Part shown: positions 52,570 to 64,000 of the stretch, one piece after another
How the letters are laid out: each line of letters starts with the position of its first letter
Position numbering within the stretch: position 1 is the stretch's first letter
Source: Yponomeuta sedellus
Taxonomy: Eukaryota; Arthropoda; Insecta; Lepidoptera; Yponomeutidae
Direction of reading: 5' to 3'
Assembly (NCBI GenBank): GCA_934045075.1
Contig: OW203729.1
Coordinates: 9,786,704 to 9,850,703 of the forward strand
Length of the DNA: 64,000 nucleotides
Position numbers and translations under genes: made by a program
Notes under the pieces: model-generated
Databases searched by the model: none
What the model saw: only the letters and a program-made list of their open reading frames with translations
What the model was told of the DNA's origin: nothing

Positions 52570-55440
52570 GGCAACTGACAGCTGAATAAAGTAGACTAGA
52601 CAAGTAGGTTAAAATATTCATTCGAGAAACTGGGGTTTGGTACAGCTCTTTTCTTTGATCATTCTGTATTATGTTCTTCCCGTCGACGATCAGTTTTTTC
52701 GGACTATTTAGTTTAGTCCCGTACAGTACAATAATTCCCGTAAAATAAAATAATTAAGTTAATAAAACTATTGACATAAAACTAAAACTATGAAAATAAA
52801 ATAATTCTTCTTCTTGAACCTAAAGCTGAGTGTAGATCTCTTCTAATGCACGCCATTAATTCAGTGTTCATTTCTATAAAATTATTAATACTAATGTAGC
52901 CCATACATTAGTTACTGAAAGGAAATTATTGTTGGTTTTTCATAACGCTGTCTTTAGAAAATCTTTATGAGACGAAATGTGACTTAATTTATAACAAAAA
53001 CTCTCCTTTTTGCCACCAGAAACTGCAGAAGTTCTTCTACATAGATTTTGGTTTGGCTACTAATACCAGATAATGTTGTTTATTTGTCTTCTTAGCCCAC
53101 TTTGTATTCCGACCATAACTTGCGCTCCGTTGTTTCGAAATGTATTGGCCACAGTTGTAGCTGGTTAACCTAACTTTTCATTGGATGGGCTCCAGAGGTC
53201 TTTGAGAGATTACACAATTGTTTTATCTCGCTCTCAAATTAACAAGTTCTTTCAATTGATGCGCTTTTAACTCTTGAGATTACAACAATTAAGTATATAA
53301 AGCGGGCGTTCTTGGTGAGATGCGATGGCTCTATGGAACGTAATTATGATTTTTTTGTATTTTGTTTTGGCAACAAACAGTAATAATAGTTATTTGTTAT
53401 AGCGAGGGAATCAAAAGAGCACGAGTTGAAAAATCTTTGCACTCGAGTGCAACACGTAACTTTTCATTGCACCTCAGCGAGGAAATGACTAAATGCAAAA
53501 AAAAACGTTTACAATCACAAGATAGGTACACTTTTTTAATTCACAAACTTAGTGCACACGATGTTCTAAATTAAATTTACTTTATCCTCTAGAAAATAAA
53601 AACGGCTTTTCCACTCAGATATTGAAGATTAAAAATACTCTTTCCGAGATGGTGGGATGAAAAAGTAAATTAACAATTATTACAGTAAACATAAATAGAT
53701 ATTATGTGCTGTTTACAATAAAGAATATTCTAATTTGAATATTTACACTCCTTAGTAAACACGCAGAAATGTAACTAAGCGTTTATGTTGTAGACTAAAT
53801 TCGTCCCACTGCATGGCACAGCCTTTCTCTCACTTCTCTGAAAGAGAGAGAGAATGGTTTTAGACAGGATTATATTTAAACGTTTTGATAACTGGGGCCT
53901 GTAACTCGTTTAACAATTTTATTATGGACAGTCTTCTAGGAACAGTACTAGTAGCGGCTATTAATTGACATTTCAAATTTTTTTTTACTTTACTTTACTA
54001 ATTTACCATACGTATTTTACTGTCTTAAAGGAAACTAGATACGAAATAAAACGACCTATATTTTTTTATGTTCGGAAATTCCATGATTTTCATTCATCTT
54101 ATTCTAAAAGGACGTAACCGCCAAATGACGTCACACATACATACGGCTTAATAATACTAACACCCTTGCCGCCTTTTTAAAAACCATTGGAATGGAATGG
54201 AAGAAGGAAAGGAACAGTGGATTGCTTAACGAGGGTAGCAAGGAATCAATTCCCGAGGTATTTAGACGCCCGAGCGCAGCGAGGGCGGCTATATTCCGAG
54301 CAGGAATTGATTCTTTTACCCGTGTTAAACACTCTGCTTTTCATTTCGAATGTGAGGAAAATAAAAACTCATTTTTAATACATATTCAAATCTTAGCATA
54401 TAAGATTATTACACGATTATTACCTATTTTTTTGAATTTGTCACAGATACTATAACAGATTAGTACCCGCCAATTTAAGTCGACTTTTTAAATTTTTAAA
54501 TATGAAACTCACCTCGTAATTGTTGCGGCTTATTCCGCTTAAAGAAGTTTGCGCTAAATTCACACTGGCTGTTTAGAAACTCGTTTTTTTAGTTTTTTAG
54601 AAATTTGTTTTTTTTTAAAAGCATATTTATTACAAAAACTTCACAACTGACAGTAGTTGTATTTTTAAAGTTCATTCCCGCCCTTAGGTGGGAAGTAATT
54701 TGTATGAGTTTTTCATGCAGAGCATCATTTTCCACCCAATAATCCGATCAAAACTACTTTCCGAGTATGAGAAATGAAAAAGTAATTTCTCCGACATGAC
54801 ATTTGAATGAAATTGAAAATGACATCTGTCATATCATGTCATATTAGGCATATTAGGCAACGGTACCTCCACCTCCTCATTCCACCGTATGTGTGACGTC
54901 ATCACACAATTTTTGGTTTTTATTTATTTTATCTAAAATTAAGCAATAATAAAAATTCTAAATATTTTTTTCGTAACAAGATAGCAAAATTAAGAAACGG
55001 TATTTTTAGTTTTGCGCGTTGTAAAATATGAAATGTTGTCATTTAATTAGGTACTTGGTATGATTTTTCTTAATTATCTATCCCCTTCTACTGTCCATAT
55101 CAACGAAAGCTAGCCGGTAGAAATTATTAACATAACAAATTAACAAAAGGCTGACTGAATAAATTCACCGTTTTTTAAGGGGAAATTCTAACCGTGATTC
55201 CGTAGCATCATAATTTAAGAAAATGGCGTCGAATATTTCATATTTCTTTCACCAAAATTTCTCTTACACAAACATACAATGTGACGACGAAAGTAATAAG
55301 AATAAAAAAAAACAAAACTATGGTTAGTGTCTTATGGTCGCGCCGGCCAACTCAATCAAATCATTTCTTTTCTACAAATCTTATTGAATTATTCCATAAT
55401 ACATCAAGAAAAATTTTATACTTTGTAGTACTTCCTCGTT
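52570..55440. other. Intergenic, no gene; repeat traces
   Basis: AT-rich. TGACGTCACACATAC near 54125 recurs inverted near 54887 and may bound a degenerate element of about 775 bases. 54255-54310 is a short GC-rich patch (GAGCGCAGCGAGGGCGGC). No convincing ORF. Confidence 0.35.
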
Positions 55441-55447
55441 TAAACCA

Positions 55448-55790
55448 TTAGTATGTCCCCACTGCTGGGGCATGGGTTAGGCCATACTACACCACGGGGG
55501 CCAAGTCCGTGTTGGCGGAGGATTGTAGGACTGATACGATCTAAACGAACGGCTAAACGTGCCTTGCGAAGCACTGAAGCACTAAAACATCCCTGGTTGT
55601 TATCACTCGCGGTTGAATTTACAGACACAGCGAAAGTAGATAGTTGTTCTCCAAAACCTTTTACCATCCTCTGTTTTGGCCAAACAGACAGGTTAACTAA
55701 AAAGCTGACATTACTTAACGACTGCCATTACATGACCCAAGTGATTGGTTCCAATCACTCGGTTTCGTTAGGCCACGAGCGTTTCTTGTA
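55448..55790 (-). repeat. 5S rRNA-like SINE with a foreign or diverged middle
   Basis: Tail (GTATGTCCCCACTGCTGGGG on +) and head (CAAGTGATTGGTTCCAATCA on +) are present. Between about 55575 and 55710 the sequence (GTTATCACTCGCGGTTGAAT...) is not that of the other copies. Confidence 0.6.
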
Positions 55791-56460
55791 AGTACAGAAT
55801 TATTTAGGTGAAATAACGAATCATCCAATTTTCTGTTTTATGGCCGGTCCATAACGATGAAACAAAGAGCCAATATAGAGCTTACAAATTAGTGAATTGT
55901 TGAACCTAATGTGATTATTATTCACATTGTTGTAGTAGTAAAACGGTTCGTTACTTTGAGCACAAAGTTGTGGGCAGTAAAAGAACACCCACAGACTTGC
56001 AAAACTAACAGAAAGGCACCTGAGTAATGCAACCTACACATTTTTAATATGTTGTCAAAATATAATTTATCATCATACTCTTTTTAACGATATAAAACGC
56101 GCAACTCGCGCCGTCATACTACCCGTTCTGAATATACTTTTTTTGCTACTTACTTGACACTTATCGTTATATTTTGGACAATTCACACAATATCTTTATA
56201 AATTGTAGCCTATGTGTTATTTGATGTGTAAACTAAGTTATTGTAAAGTTTCATTAAAATCCATTCGGTAGTTTTTACGTGAAAGAGTAACAAAAATCCA
56301 TCCATACTTACAAACTTTCGCGTTTATAATATTAAGTAGGACTAGCTGACCCCGCAAACGGCAAACTGTGTCTCAATTCAGATTCAAACGTCATTCTGTT
56401 GTTGCGTGATTAAGCAAGAAACATCCAAACATCTTCACAATTTTTCACATTATAATATTA

Positions 56461-58552
56461 TACGGCTGCTACTTATGTATGCGGAATAGAAAAAAATAAC
56501 AAATGTATATGGCTAAATATGCTTTTATTGTTTTTCAAAGTATTCTCCACTACGATCGATGCACCAATCATTGCATTCGATGAAACCAATTTGTAAAACA
56601 CTTTTTCCACTCTGATTGAGGTATCCCCAAAACGTGCAGTTTAAACGCATCTACGGTATCTTCACGGGTCGAAAATCGTTGACCACGTAATTTATTCTTT
56701 ACATTTGGGAATAAATAGAAATCATTGGGAGCCAAATCAGGGCTGTACGGTTGATGACCCATCAATTCTATTTTTTGACCATCCAAAAATGTAGTTGTTT
56801 CCTGAGATGTATGACAACTGGCATTAAGATAAGATAATAGTTTATTTTTCTGTCCACAAATTACATTCGTATACAAAAATAACACTGGATAAATGATACA
56901 ATACAGCAGAATGTACTATTTGTGGAAAGACTGGAGCCTAAACTAGATCAAAAGATCTGTATCTTAGGTTTCCAGGCCTCCCGGTCTACAAAAGAACGGT
57001 ATCATATTCGACGCGTCATCAGCACAATAATATTGGCCTTTTTTTGCATCTACTTAATGAGATGATTTATACAGCGTCCAGTGGTATCTTCACTCACACT
57101 AGATGGGTGAAGGGACCACTCCGACGCTGTAGTGCCTGGGTCATGGTTTTATAGATGGTGTAGGCTTGCCCAGCACCTATACCATCCTGACAGCTTAGTC
57201 GGCCTAGCCTACAGGAAAGACTAGTCAATACGTGCGGAGCCAACCAAGCCGCGGGTTTCCTCACGATGTTTTCCTTCACCGTTAGCGTGTGGTATTGCGA
57301 CTGCAAATTCGCAAATGTACGTAACTTTGAAATTAAACAAAGTCATTGGTACATGCCCGCACTCGGGATCGAACCTGGGGCTCTCGCTTGCCAGTCTATG
57401 GTTCTACCCACTGAGCTACCACCGCTGTCATCAGCATAAGGTATACAATATTAAACGTTTGTATCAAAAATGACAGATGTTTGTAAAACTTTTATAAAAA
57501 AAGTAAGATGTATGTATGTAAGTGTGTGTGTATGTGTGTGTCTGCTCAGCCCTACGACCGGAGTCTTGGGTTCGGGTTTCAGCCACTGAGCAGAGGGAGT
57601 GTGAGAGGTGTGAAGTGTATATTTGTGAATATTTGTCATGGTGAAGTATGATTCTGCGTCGCTGGTTGTTTTGGCGTATTTCTTCAAATACCTCCGGCAA
57701 ACAAATGGTCGTGTACCACTCCGAATTAACTGTTCTGCGATTCTTCAGTGGTATTGTAGCCATTAATGCCAAAAAAGCAGGCCACCATTTGCTTTACAGT
57801 GCTTTTTGCACGAGCCACTTTCGTAGGGTTCGGCTCATTTTGAAACACCCAAACTGTTGATTGTTGTTTAGTTTCGGGATCGTACGCGTAGAACCAGGAT
57901 TCGTCACCTGTGTAGATATTATAAACAGATTTTGAGTCGCCTCCGTTGAATTTTTTTAAGGTTTTCTTGCACCATTCGACGCGAGCATCTTTTTGATCCT
58001 GAGTTAAGTTGTGCGGGATCCAACGCGAACAAATTTTTTTAACAGACAAATGTTCATGTTATATCCTATGAATGCTCGTCATACATATGCCAAAAATAGC
58101 CTCTATCTCGCGATACGTAACATGGCGGTCTTGCATTATTAGTTTTCGCACAGCTTCAATATTTTGTGGCATAACCACCGATTTCGGGCGACCTTCTTTA
58201 ACTTCGTCCGTGAGCTTACTGCGCCCGCGATTAAACTCACTAAACAAGTGATACACAGTCGTTTTTGATGGAGCTTCACCATCAAAAGTCAAAGTTAATT
58301 GATCTACGCACTGTTGTTGCGTTAAACCACGTCGAAAATCGACATAAATCTTATCACGAATATTTTCACGAGTGAGTTCGATTTTTTCAGCGATATGACA
58401 TTTTAAACCCAATAAAAACAAAACACTAACGTATATAAGAGAAGAATATTAGCGGCCAGTATTTAAAAAAAGAACGAATTTGACCATGGAGGTCAGACAT
58501 TGCGTTTAAAATTATTGGAATCCCAGATTCCGCATACATAAGTAGCAGCCTA
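56461..58552 (-). mobile_element. Mariner (DD34D) element, broken and split by an insertion
   Basis: TA flanks 56461-56462 and 58551-58552. Inverted ends GGCTGCTACTTATGTATGCG at both sides. Without the 0.8-kb insertion it is about 1.28 kb, the normal mariner size. Minus-strand transposase pieces: an HTH part at 58421-58059 (ENIRDKIYVDFRRGLTQQQC, SKTTVYHLFSEFNRGRSKL), a central part at 58049-57726 (YTGDESWFYAYDPETKQQST), and a C-terminal part (ASCHTSQETTTFLDGQKIEL, YSPDLAPNDFYLFP). The second Asp is in HHD before the insertion and the third in APND, 34 residues apart once the insertion is ignored. Frame breaks near 58055 and 57750 also inactivate it. Confidence 0.88.
56826..57634. mobile_element. 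Composite insertion inside the mariner transposase
   Basis: 56826-57005 is a LINE-tail-like piece (AAGATAAGATAATAGTTTAT). 57008-57428 is a minus-strand copy of the second SINE family, longer than the 26236 copy by a block near 57075-57175. 57430-57634 holds a GT-rich microsatellite (TGTATGTATGTAAGTGTGTG) and AT-rich DNA. The mariner reading HHD | NASCHTS resumes across it. Confidence 0.7.
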
Positions 58553-59726
58553 TGTAGTATAATAGTAGAGTGTTGCAATGCGCGGGCGAGATGTAAGAAA
58601 AGCCTTAAGAATTTCAATCCATATAGAAAGAGACATAGGTACAAGACTCTCTCTCAGGCGCAAAATCACATTCTGAAAAAGATACTAGGCTAAGCGAGGC
58701 TGAACAGAATCACTTTACTGAGCTCGTAGTTGTAAAACAGACGTAGTGGCCACGACAATGGCTACGAACGGCGTAGCAGGGTCTACGGCGCGTAGAGTAG
58801 CTAGCGACAATCTAGGTGGAGCTTATTATGGAGGCCTTTGTTGAGATTCCCGCGCTTTGTGCAAATCTGGAACGCTCTAAATTAAAATTGGCGTCACAGA
58901 ACAATGGTAGCACTTACAGAAGGTCAACTGAATACCGAGGCTGAGATCTCCGACCGTAACCTAAAATAGGTACATTTTGTATTTTATTTACATAAATACT
59001 AAATCTATTTTATTTAAAACAAAAGTTTTAGTCTCTAGTTGTTAGTATTGTAAACCTGAAAAGACTTTTTAAATTGCTTCCTTGGGGTTATATAGTTTTT
59101 AAAAGTTACTGAATTACTATTATAACAAATTTTCGTTCTTTTGGGGCGGTATTCACTGAGTTTACTAACGAAACGAAATATACGAGTACACAAAATGTTA
59201 TTTTTAAATGTGTTAGTGTCACATGTCATGAAAATTGTATTAATTAGATGAGTGACTTAAAAGGCCTAGTTTTTCCGCAACTATTTGCTCCCACAGCATT
59301 GCGTTGTTCAATAGAATTCGTACGCTTAGAAAAACCGGCCTCAAAGGTTAGTTTTCTTTTATCAGTGACCTGCAACGACCTCAGTAGTCAGTTTATAAAA
59401 GTGTACAGTTCAGGGATACTTCGATAAGCTATAAATTTTGACAAGCCCTTCAGACAGAAAGGCCTTATAAAATATAACATAAAACTGTGACACAACTTTG
59501 TTTATTTTGTACAATTCATGATTTAATTACAATTTTATAAGCCATCTGTTAACGTAGCAGCTAAGTTCATTAAACATAACTAATAAGTTCATACTCACCC
59601 TACATTTTTTGTACACTAACAAGGCATTACCTGATGTACTTTGGGCAACTTAAAACCATCTACAGTTTACGGGCCAGTCAGCGGAGCTAAATAATAATAT
59701 TCTCTATCAAGAAGTGGTACAGAACC
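58553..59726. other. No gene seen
   Basis: 58750-58830 is slightly GC-richer. The rest is AT-rich with no repeat I recognise and no ORF above 64 codons. Confidence 0.35.
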
Positions 59727-60100
59727 TAGTGGAACCGAGTGATTGGAATCAATCACTTGGTTTAAGCAACTACAGGCGCGGTCAAGTACTGGATGGGTGA
59801 CCATCCCGTGACTACCGCGAGTGGCATTTTTTCCGAGCGCTTCCGTGCTTCGCAAGGCACATGTCCCTGGTGCCAGCTGTTATGTAATGGCAGTCGTTAA
59901 GCTAGCGTCAGAGGCCTCATGGGCGGCTTGATAACTTCTGACAGTAAGACCCAACCAATCCAATATCAAACCTTACAATCCAATATCAAACCGGACTTGG
60001 TCCCCGTGGTGGACTATGGCCTAACGTTCCTGCGATGCAGCAAGAGACCCGTGCCCCAGCAGTGGAAACATACATAAGCATAAAAGGATTGATATCACCA
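59727..60100 (+). repeat. 5S rRNA-like SINE, near full length
   Basis: The head GTGATTGGAATCAATCACTT, TTTAAGCAACTACAGGCGCG, GTCAAGTACTGGATGGGTGA is the closest in the window to the 5S rRNA internal promoter region. The body CTTCGCAAGGCACATG and tail GACCCGTGCCCCAGCAGTGG follow, ending near GATTGATATCACCAACAAC. A short duplicated piece (CCAATCCAATATCAAACC) lies at about 59955-59990. Confidence 0.75.
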
Positions 60101-61560
60101 ACAACAAGAAATGGTAGAAATAGCGATGTGTGGACATTCTGTATTTTTTATTTCAAGCAGACCTAGAGGAATAGTTAGGTTTGTATGGGTTGCGTTGCGG
60201 TTAATGCGGATTCGGTTTGCGCTCAATATAACTGATTGTTTTTGAGTTGAATCTCTCACTTTGTATAACCGTGGCTTGCTCGTGGATTGTAAATTATATA
60301 GTAGGTACCTAGTACGTAACAAAACGCTACATAGTTTCGGGAGTAATATAAGTTTGTAATATGTTTGTCTAGGTTTTATTGAAAACAATGTTGGTTCTAA
60401 CGTACACACAACCTCTATCATGAACTTAGGTTGGCGAATATACTAACAAGGCGGAGAGAATTAAAGTTAGGTATTTATTTTCTTTGTATATCATATTTTT
60501 GTGCAGGAGAAAAGATCGAGGCAAGTGGCAGTCCCTGCCTACCCCTACCCCTCTGGGTTACAGGTGTGAGGTTATGTATGTATGTGACAAAAGAGATAAA
60601 TCAAGAGTGATTCGATTAGATTAGAACTCTGTATCGTACACACGAGAAAATGAAATCCATGAAAAGACTTACATATCTAAGATCTGCCATATAAAATTCG
60701 CGGTCTTATGGCTGTATTCGATTTCTTTTCAGACAACCTTAGTAGGGATTGAACTGCTTATCGTGTCGATGGCAAGCCGTCGTGGTGAAAGGATTAGCCG
60801 ATCAGCATAAGCGCCTCGCTGATTGATTGATGAATTGAACTGAAAGATGAAGAGAGTACGTAGAGTGCCGTAGACATAAAGTGATTTCAAACCAAATAGA
60901 CTAACAAACGAACGCTCTATTAGTGCAATGAATACAAATCTCAATTCCCCGCGAGAACACAAACTAATATTGCCATTTACAAACACAGTCGGTGACACCC
61001 GGAAGTACTCATTTGGTCCTTGGACTCATGCTCTTACGACGCTCGAAATAACTGCCACATTGGTCCATTCTGAACTATCTCATATTAGACCACACCGGCG
61101 CTCCATAAGCTTCACTTAGTGTAAATATTTAGCTTCGAATCCCATTTGAAGTTGGGACGAGGCGCCTGTCTGGTATACTCCGTTAATGACCGCGCGAGAT
61201 GGAAATAGCACGTCTAACTATACTAGGAAGCCTAGTAACCATTTCAGTATGCATTTAAAAGGTTTAGAAGATTCAAAATGATTTATTTGGTAATTATGGG
61301 TAAGTATATAAAGACAGATGTTATGTACAGCAGAAGATTGTGCTCCATATTTTGCTTTACAGCATACAAATTATAAAAAATATAATGTTAAGTTAGCATG
61401 TAATGTCAATTCTATAGTACAATATATTACATTATGTCAATCTCGAAGTAATTATTTAGAATATCATGTCTAAAGAAACTAATTAAATTTCTTTCTTCTA
61501 GGGATTTCAATAAAGTCTTTAGTCGGGTAATACGCTGGCATATGATGTAATTTTTTTGAT
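60101..61560. other. No gene; repeat traces
   Basis: 60510-60590 is a LINE tail (GGCAAGTGGCAGTCCCTGCC, ACAGGTGTGAGGTTATGTAT). 60763-60830 (CGTGTCGATGGCAAGCCGTC) matches 48103-48170. The rest is unremarkable AT-rich DNA. Confidence 0.45.
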
Positions 61561-61562
61561 TA

Positions 61563-61720
61563 ACTTTATATAAAAATTAATCGCTGAATGTGTTGGTAAA
61601 CGCAAGCTGAACCGATTTTGCAAATTCTTTTTTTAGAATATATTCCTTGAAGTACGAAGAGACAAAATTTAAGAATCGATAGTAGGCGGTACGAAGTTCG
61701 CTGGGTCAGCTAGTTTCCTA
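61563..61720 (+). repeat. Interspersed repeat shared with NOP2 intron 3
   Basis: CGCTGAATGTGTTGGTAAAC ... GGTACGAAGTTCGCTGGGTC, about 80% like 38475-38650 by eye. Confidence 0.6.
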
Positions 61721-61768
61721 TAATTGTTCTAAATAAAACAATTATTTTAATACATAAATATGACTAAG

Positions 61769-62090
61769 CGGCGGTAGCCAAGTGGGTAGAACAATGGACT
61801 CGGAAGTGAGAGACCCAGGTTCGTTACCCAGTGCGGGCATGTACCAATGACTTTGATTTCTAAATTATGTAGGTACATTTGAAGTTACGAATATAGTCGC
61901 AATACCACTCGCTAACGCTGAAATAAAACATCGTGAGGAAACCTGAGTGCCTAAGGTGTTCAAATACCTCACCGCTTGAAATTGCCAATCCGCGGTGGGC
62001 ACGCGTTGTAATTAAGCCCATACTCTGTCTCTCTGAGAGAAGGCCTGTGCCCTGCAGTGGGACGTTTATGAGCTACATTTTTTTTTAAAT
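61769..62090 (+). repeat. Second tRNA-headed SINE family, near full-length copy
   Basis: Head GCGGTAGCCAAGTGGGTAGA and CCAGGTTCGTTACCCAGTGC, middle ATCGTGAGGAAACCTGAGTG, and LINE-like end GAGAAGGCCTGTGCCCTGCA GTGGGACG with a short poly(T). About 320 bases. Confidence 0.7.
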
Positions 62091-63106
62091 GTTACTACCG
62101 AAAGTCCATTTGATACGAAACTCCGTAGCAAAATATTCACCAAAGTCGTGAAATCGATAAACTAGTAAAAATTCGCATCGCCATGCCGCAGCGTTATCTG
62201 TTTGATTATCAGTTGTATGGCGTCATACGGGAGGCAATCTGACTGACAGAGTTTTCATCTTTTCATGAAAAGTAGACTTTTACATTAAATTTATATAGTT
62301 ATCATACTTTTTGGAAAAAAAAATAAGTACCCGTGAAAATTGTCCGTTAATATTGTCTAAATTATTTTTACTCTTTCCAGAAGCAAAAACTACTGTTTAC
62401 TTGTCAAATTATTTTCGCATCTTTTTCAATGAATTTAAATTTTCAACTGTTAATATCTCTATTTCTTTGTACTGCAGTATTCCCCCGTCTTTTAATAGGA
62501 TTGGGTCCTAGTTTCGTAGGATTCTTGGTTACATTTTTCTAACCACCGGTTTTTAGCGTCTTTCAATAAATAAATACTTTATTGTACACATGTTCAGAAA
62601 CTGGCGGTGCGACTTTTATTTAGGAACGTCAAATCAAGTCGTTTTTCAAAGAATCCGTTTTTAAAAGCCCTTGGTTTGTAAGAGAGACTTCTGCCACGTT
62701 CTAGTGATACCTACAGTTTGCAGAAGTCGAAATGTGGTTAGTTAGTACTGCAGTGCTGTGAAGTTTGATTTTCGGAATTTCCGGTAACGCCCACGGAAAA
62801 CCCAGGGCATAAATAGGGTTTTGCTGGCAGTTGCATCTGTTTGACTCACTGCAAATGACTGTTAATACATAATATGATTTATAATATTCCTGAAAACTGA
62901 GTGCCTGCTGGGGTATTTGCATCCTCGTACGACCTACCTCGGCACTTGAATCTTGTTAATCACTGTAGAGACGTCTCTCCCTTTTTCTCTGTCAGAGAGA
63001 TGCTCTTGTATCGCATGGTAGCAACCAAAACATCATGAGGAGACTTGAGTATCAGAGGTGCTCACATAACTCAGTGCTTGAACTTGGGCACTCATGGTGA
63101 TTCGTT
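62091..63106. other. No gene; SINE remnant at the end
   Basis: 62940-63080 (ATCATGAGGAGACTTGAGTA, CTCAGTGCTTGAACTTGGGC) is a degraded second-family SINE body. Nothing else recognised. Confidence 0.4.
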
Positions 63107-63475
63107 ATCAACCCTTTTACGTCCCCACTGCTGGGGCACGGGTCTCTTCCTGCATCGCAGGAAGTTTAGGCCATACTCCACCACGGGGGCCAAGTCCGGG
63201 TTGGTGGAGGATTGTAAGACAGTGGCGGGCCTTACTGTCAAGAAGTTATCAAGCCGCCCATAAGGCCTCTCACATGGCTTAACGACTGCCATTACATGAC
63301 AGCCGGCACCAACGGCTTAACGTGCCTTGCGAAGCACGGAAGCGCTCGGAAAAATGCCACTAGCGTTAATCACGGGACGGTCACCCATCTTGCACCTGAC
63401 CGCGCCTGTTATTGCTTAACTCAAGTGATTGATTCCAATCACTCGATTCGTTTAGGCCACGAGCGCTTTGCACGA
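63107..63475 (-). repeat. 5S rRNA-like SINE, fullest copy
   Basis: On - it runs from the head (AAACGAATCGAGTGATTGGA, GAGTTAAGCAATAACAGGCG, GTCAGGTGCAAGATGGGTGA) through GTGGCATTTTTCCGAGCGCT and GTGCTTCGCAAGGCACGTTA to the tail (CCCGTGCCCCAGCAGTGGGG, AAAAGGGTTGATAAC). About 370 bases; use it as the family reference within this window. Confidence 0.78.
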
Positions 63476-63689
63476 ACGCATAGTGATGAAGCACATACTT
63501 TCTCTCTCTGATAGAAGGCTTATGCCCTAGAGTGCGACGTATGCAGGCTGCATTTTATATTATTAACGTTATGTGAGACTTATATTTTTATTATGTAATT
63601 GATTTATTTTGGGAACGTAAAGTAACATTATACATAAATTAACGTGTGCCGTATTTACCCTTCTTCTTCTTTGGTCATACAACGTTATC

Positions 63690-63800
63690 CAACGATTAAT
63701 GGACGTCGATGAAACGAAGGTGATCTGTCAGAATCGTGGCAAAAAGGCAGTCCCTGGTCTCTGCCTACCCCTCTCAGATACAGCCATGAGGTTATGTTAT
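63690..63800 (+). mobile_element. LINE tail fragment
   Basis: CGATTAATGGACGTCGATGA AAC, CTGTCAGAATCGTGGC, CTCTGCCTACCCCTCTCAGA, CATGAGGTTATGTTATG: the same tail as 540-655. Confidence 0.6.
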
Positions 63801-64000
63801 GTTATTTTTTTCGTTAGTACAATAATACGTTGTATTGAATTAGAAAATTCTTTAATGCACTAAAATAATTTTGAACTAAGGCAAGCTTAATACTAGACAG
63901 TATTTACTTCCAGCTAACCTACGTTAATTAATAAGCATGTCTACCGTAGTTGACAATTTTATGCCCTGAGGCATAATCTTCATATAAAAGAGTAATTCTT

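Noticed and set aside
59740..59820. 5S rRNA gene
   Set aside because: Only part of the 5S sequence is matched and the body continues as a SINE; no complete 5S end.
1..64000. CRISPR arrays, operons, bacterial insertion sequences
   Set aside because: Spliced genes and SINEs/LINEs show a eukaryotic genome; no regularly spaced short repeats with unique spacers were seen.

Overview
The window is nuclear DNA of an insect, almost certainly a moth or butterfly (Lepidoptera). It is AT-rich, its genes are split by spliceosomal introns, and it is densely packed with interspersed repeats: tRNA-headed SINEs, SINEs whose head resembles 5S rRNA, the common repeat built around GGTTCCGTAC / ACGGAACCC, many LINE 3' tails, a mariner, a piggyBac-like element and foldback MITEs. 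All gene models below come from reading splice sites and checking that reading frames join; no alignment or search was run.

Layout. 1-4.5 kb is intergenic, with a tRNA-SINE cluster. 4.7-12.1 kb (+) is the SARM1/Ect4 orthologue, the NAD+-cleaving axon-degeneration switch (ARM-SAM-SAM-TIR). It has at least eight coding exons, three candidate alternative first exons and two candidate alternative last exons. 13.3-14.1 kb is a foldback element. 14.5-15.0 kb (-) is DPH4/DNAJC24 for diphthamide synthesis. 15.6-19.4 kb is repeat-rich. 19.8-25.0 kb (-) is a full-length LINE with both ORFs open, a perfect 12-bp target-site duplication and a poly(A) tail. 25.2-27.6 kb (+) is the spliceosomal cyclophilin PPIH, which converges on COQ10 (-, 27.8-29.5 kb), a mitochondrial ubiquinone-binding START protein. 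30.9-33.0 kb holds relics of transposases and of a THAP-domain gene. 33.5-43.2 kb (+) is NOP2/NSUN1, the nucleolar 28S rRNA m5C methyltransferase, its introns swollen by transposons including a TTAA-flanked piggyBac-like element. 43.5-45.4 kb (-) is a single-exon 624-residue protein with a coiled coil, a YD-like tandem repeat and a DPY-30 motif; I do not recognise the family. From 46 kb to the end I see no convincing protein-coding gene, only repeats (a mariner split by another insertion, several SINEs, a TA-flanked MITE) and one GC-rich block near 45.9 kb that may be a promoter.

The genes are ordinary unlinked housekeeping and neuronal genes, not an operon. The most interesting points are the SARM1 alternative N- and C-termini, the unplaced DPY-30/YD-repeat protein, a tandem array of splice-acceptor modules in front of NOP2 exon 5, the intact LINE lying head-to-head with PPIH, and nested transposons that can be put in order of age.
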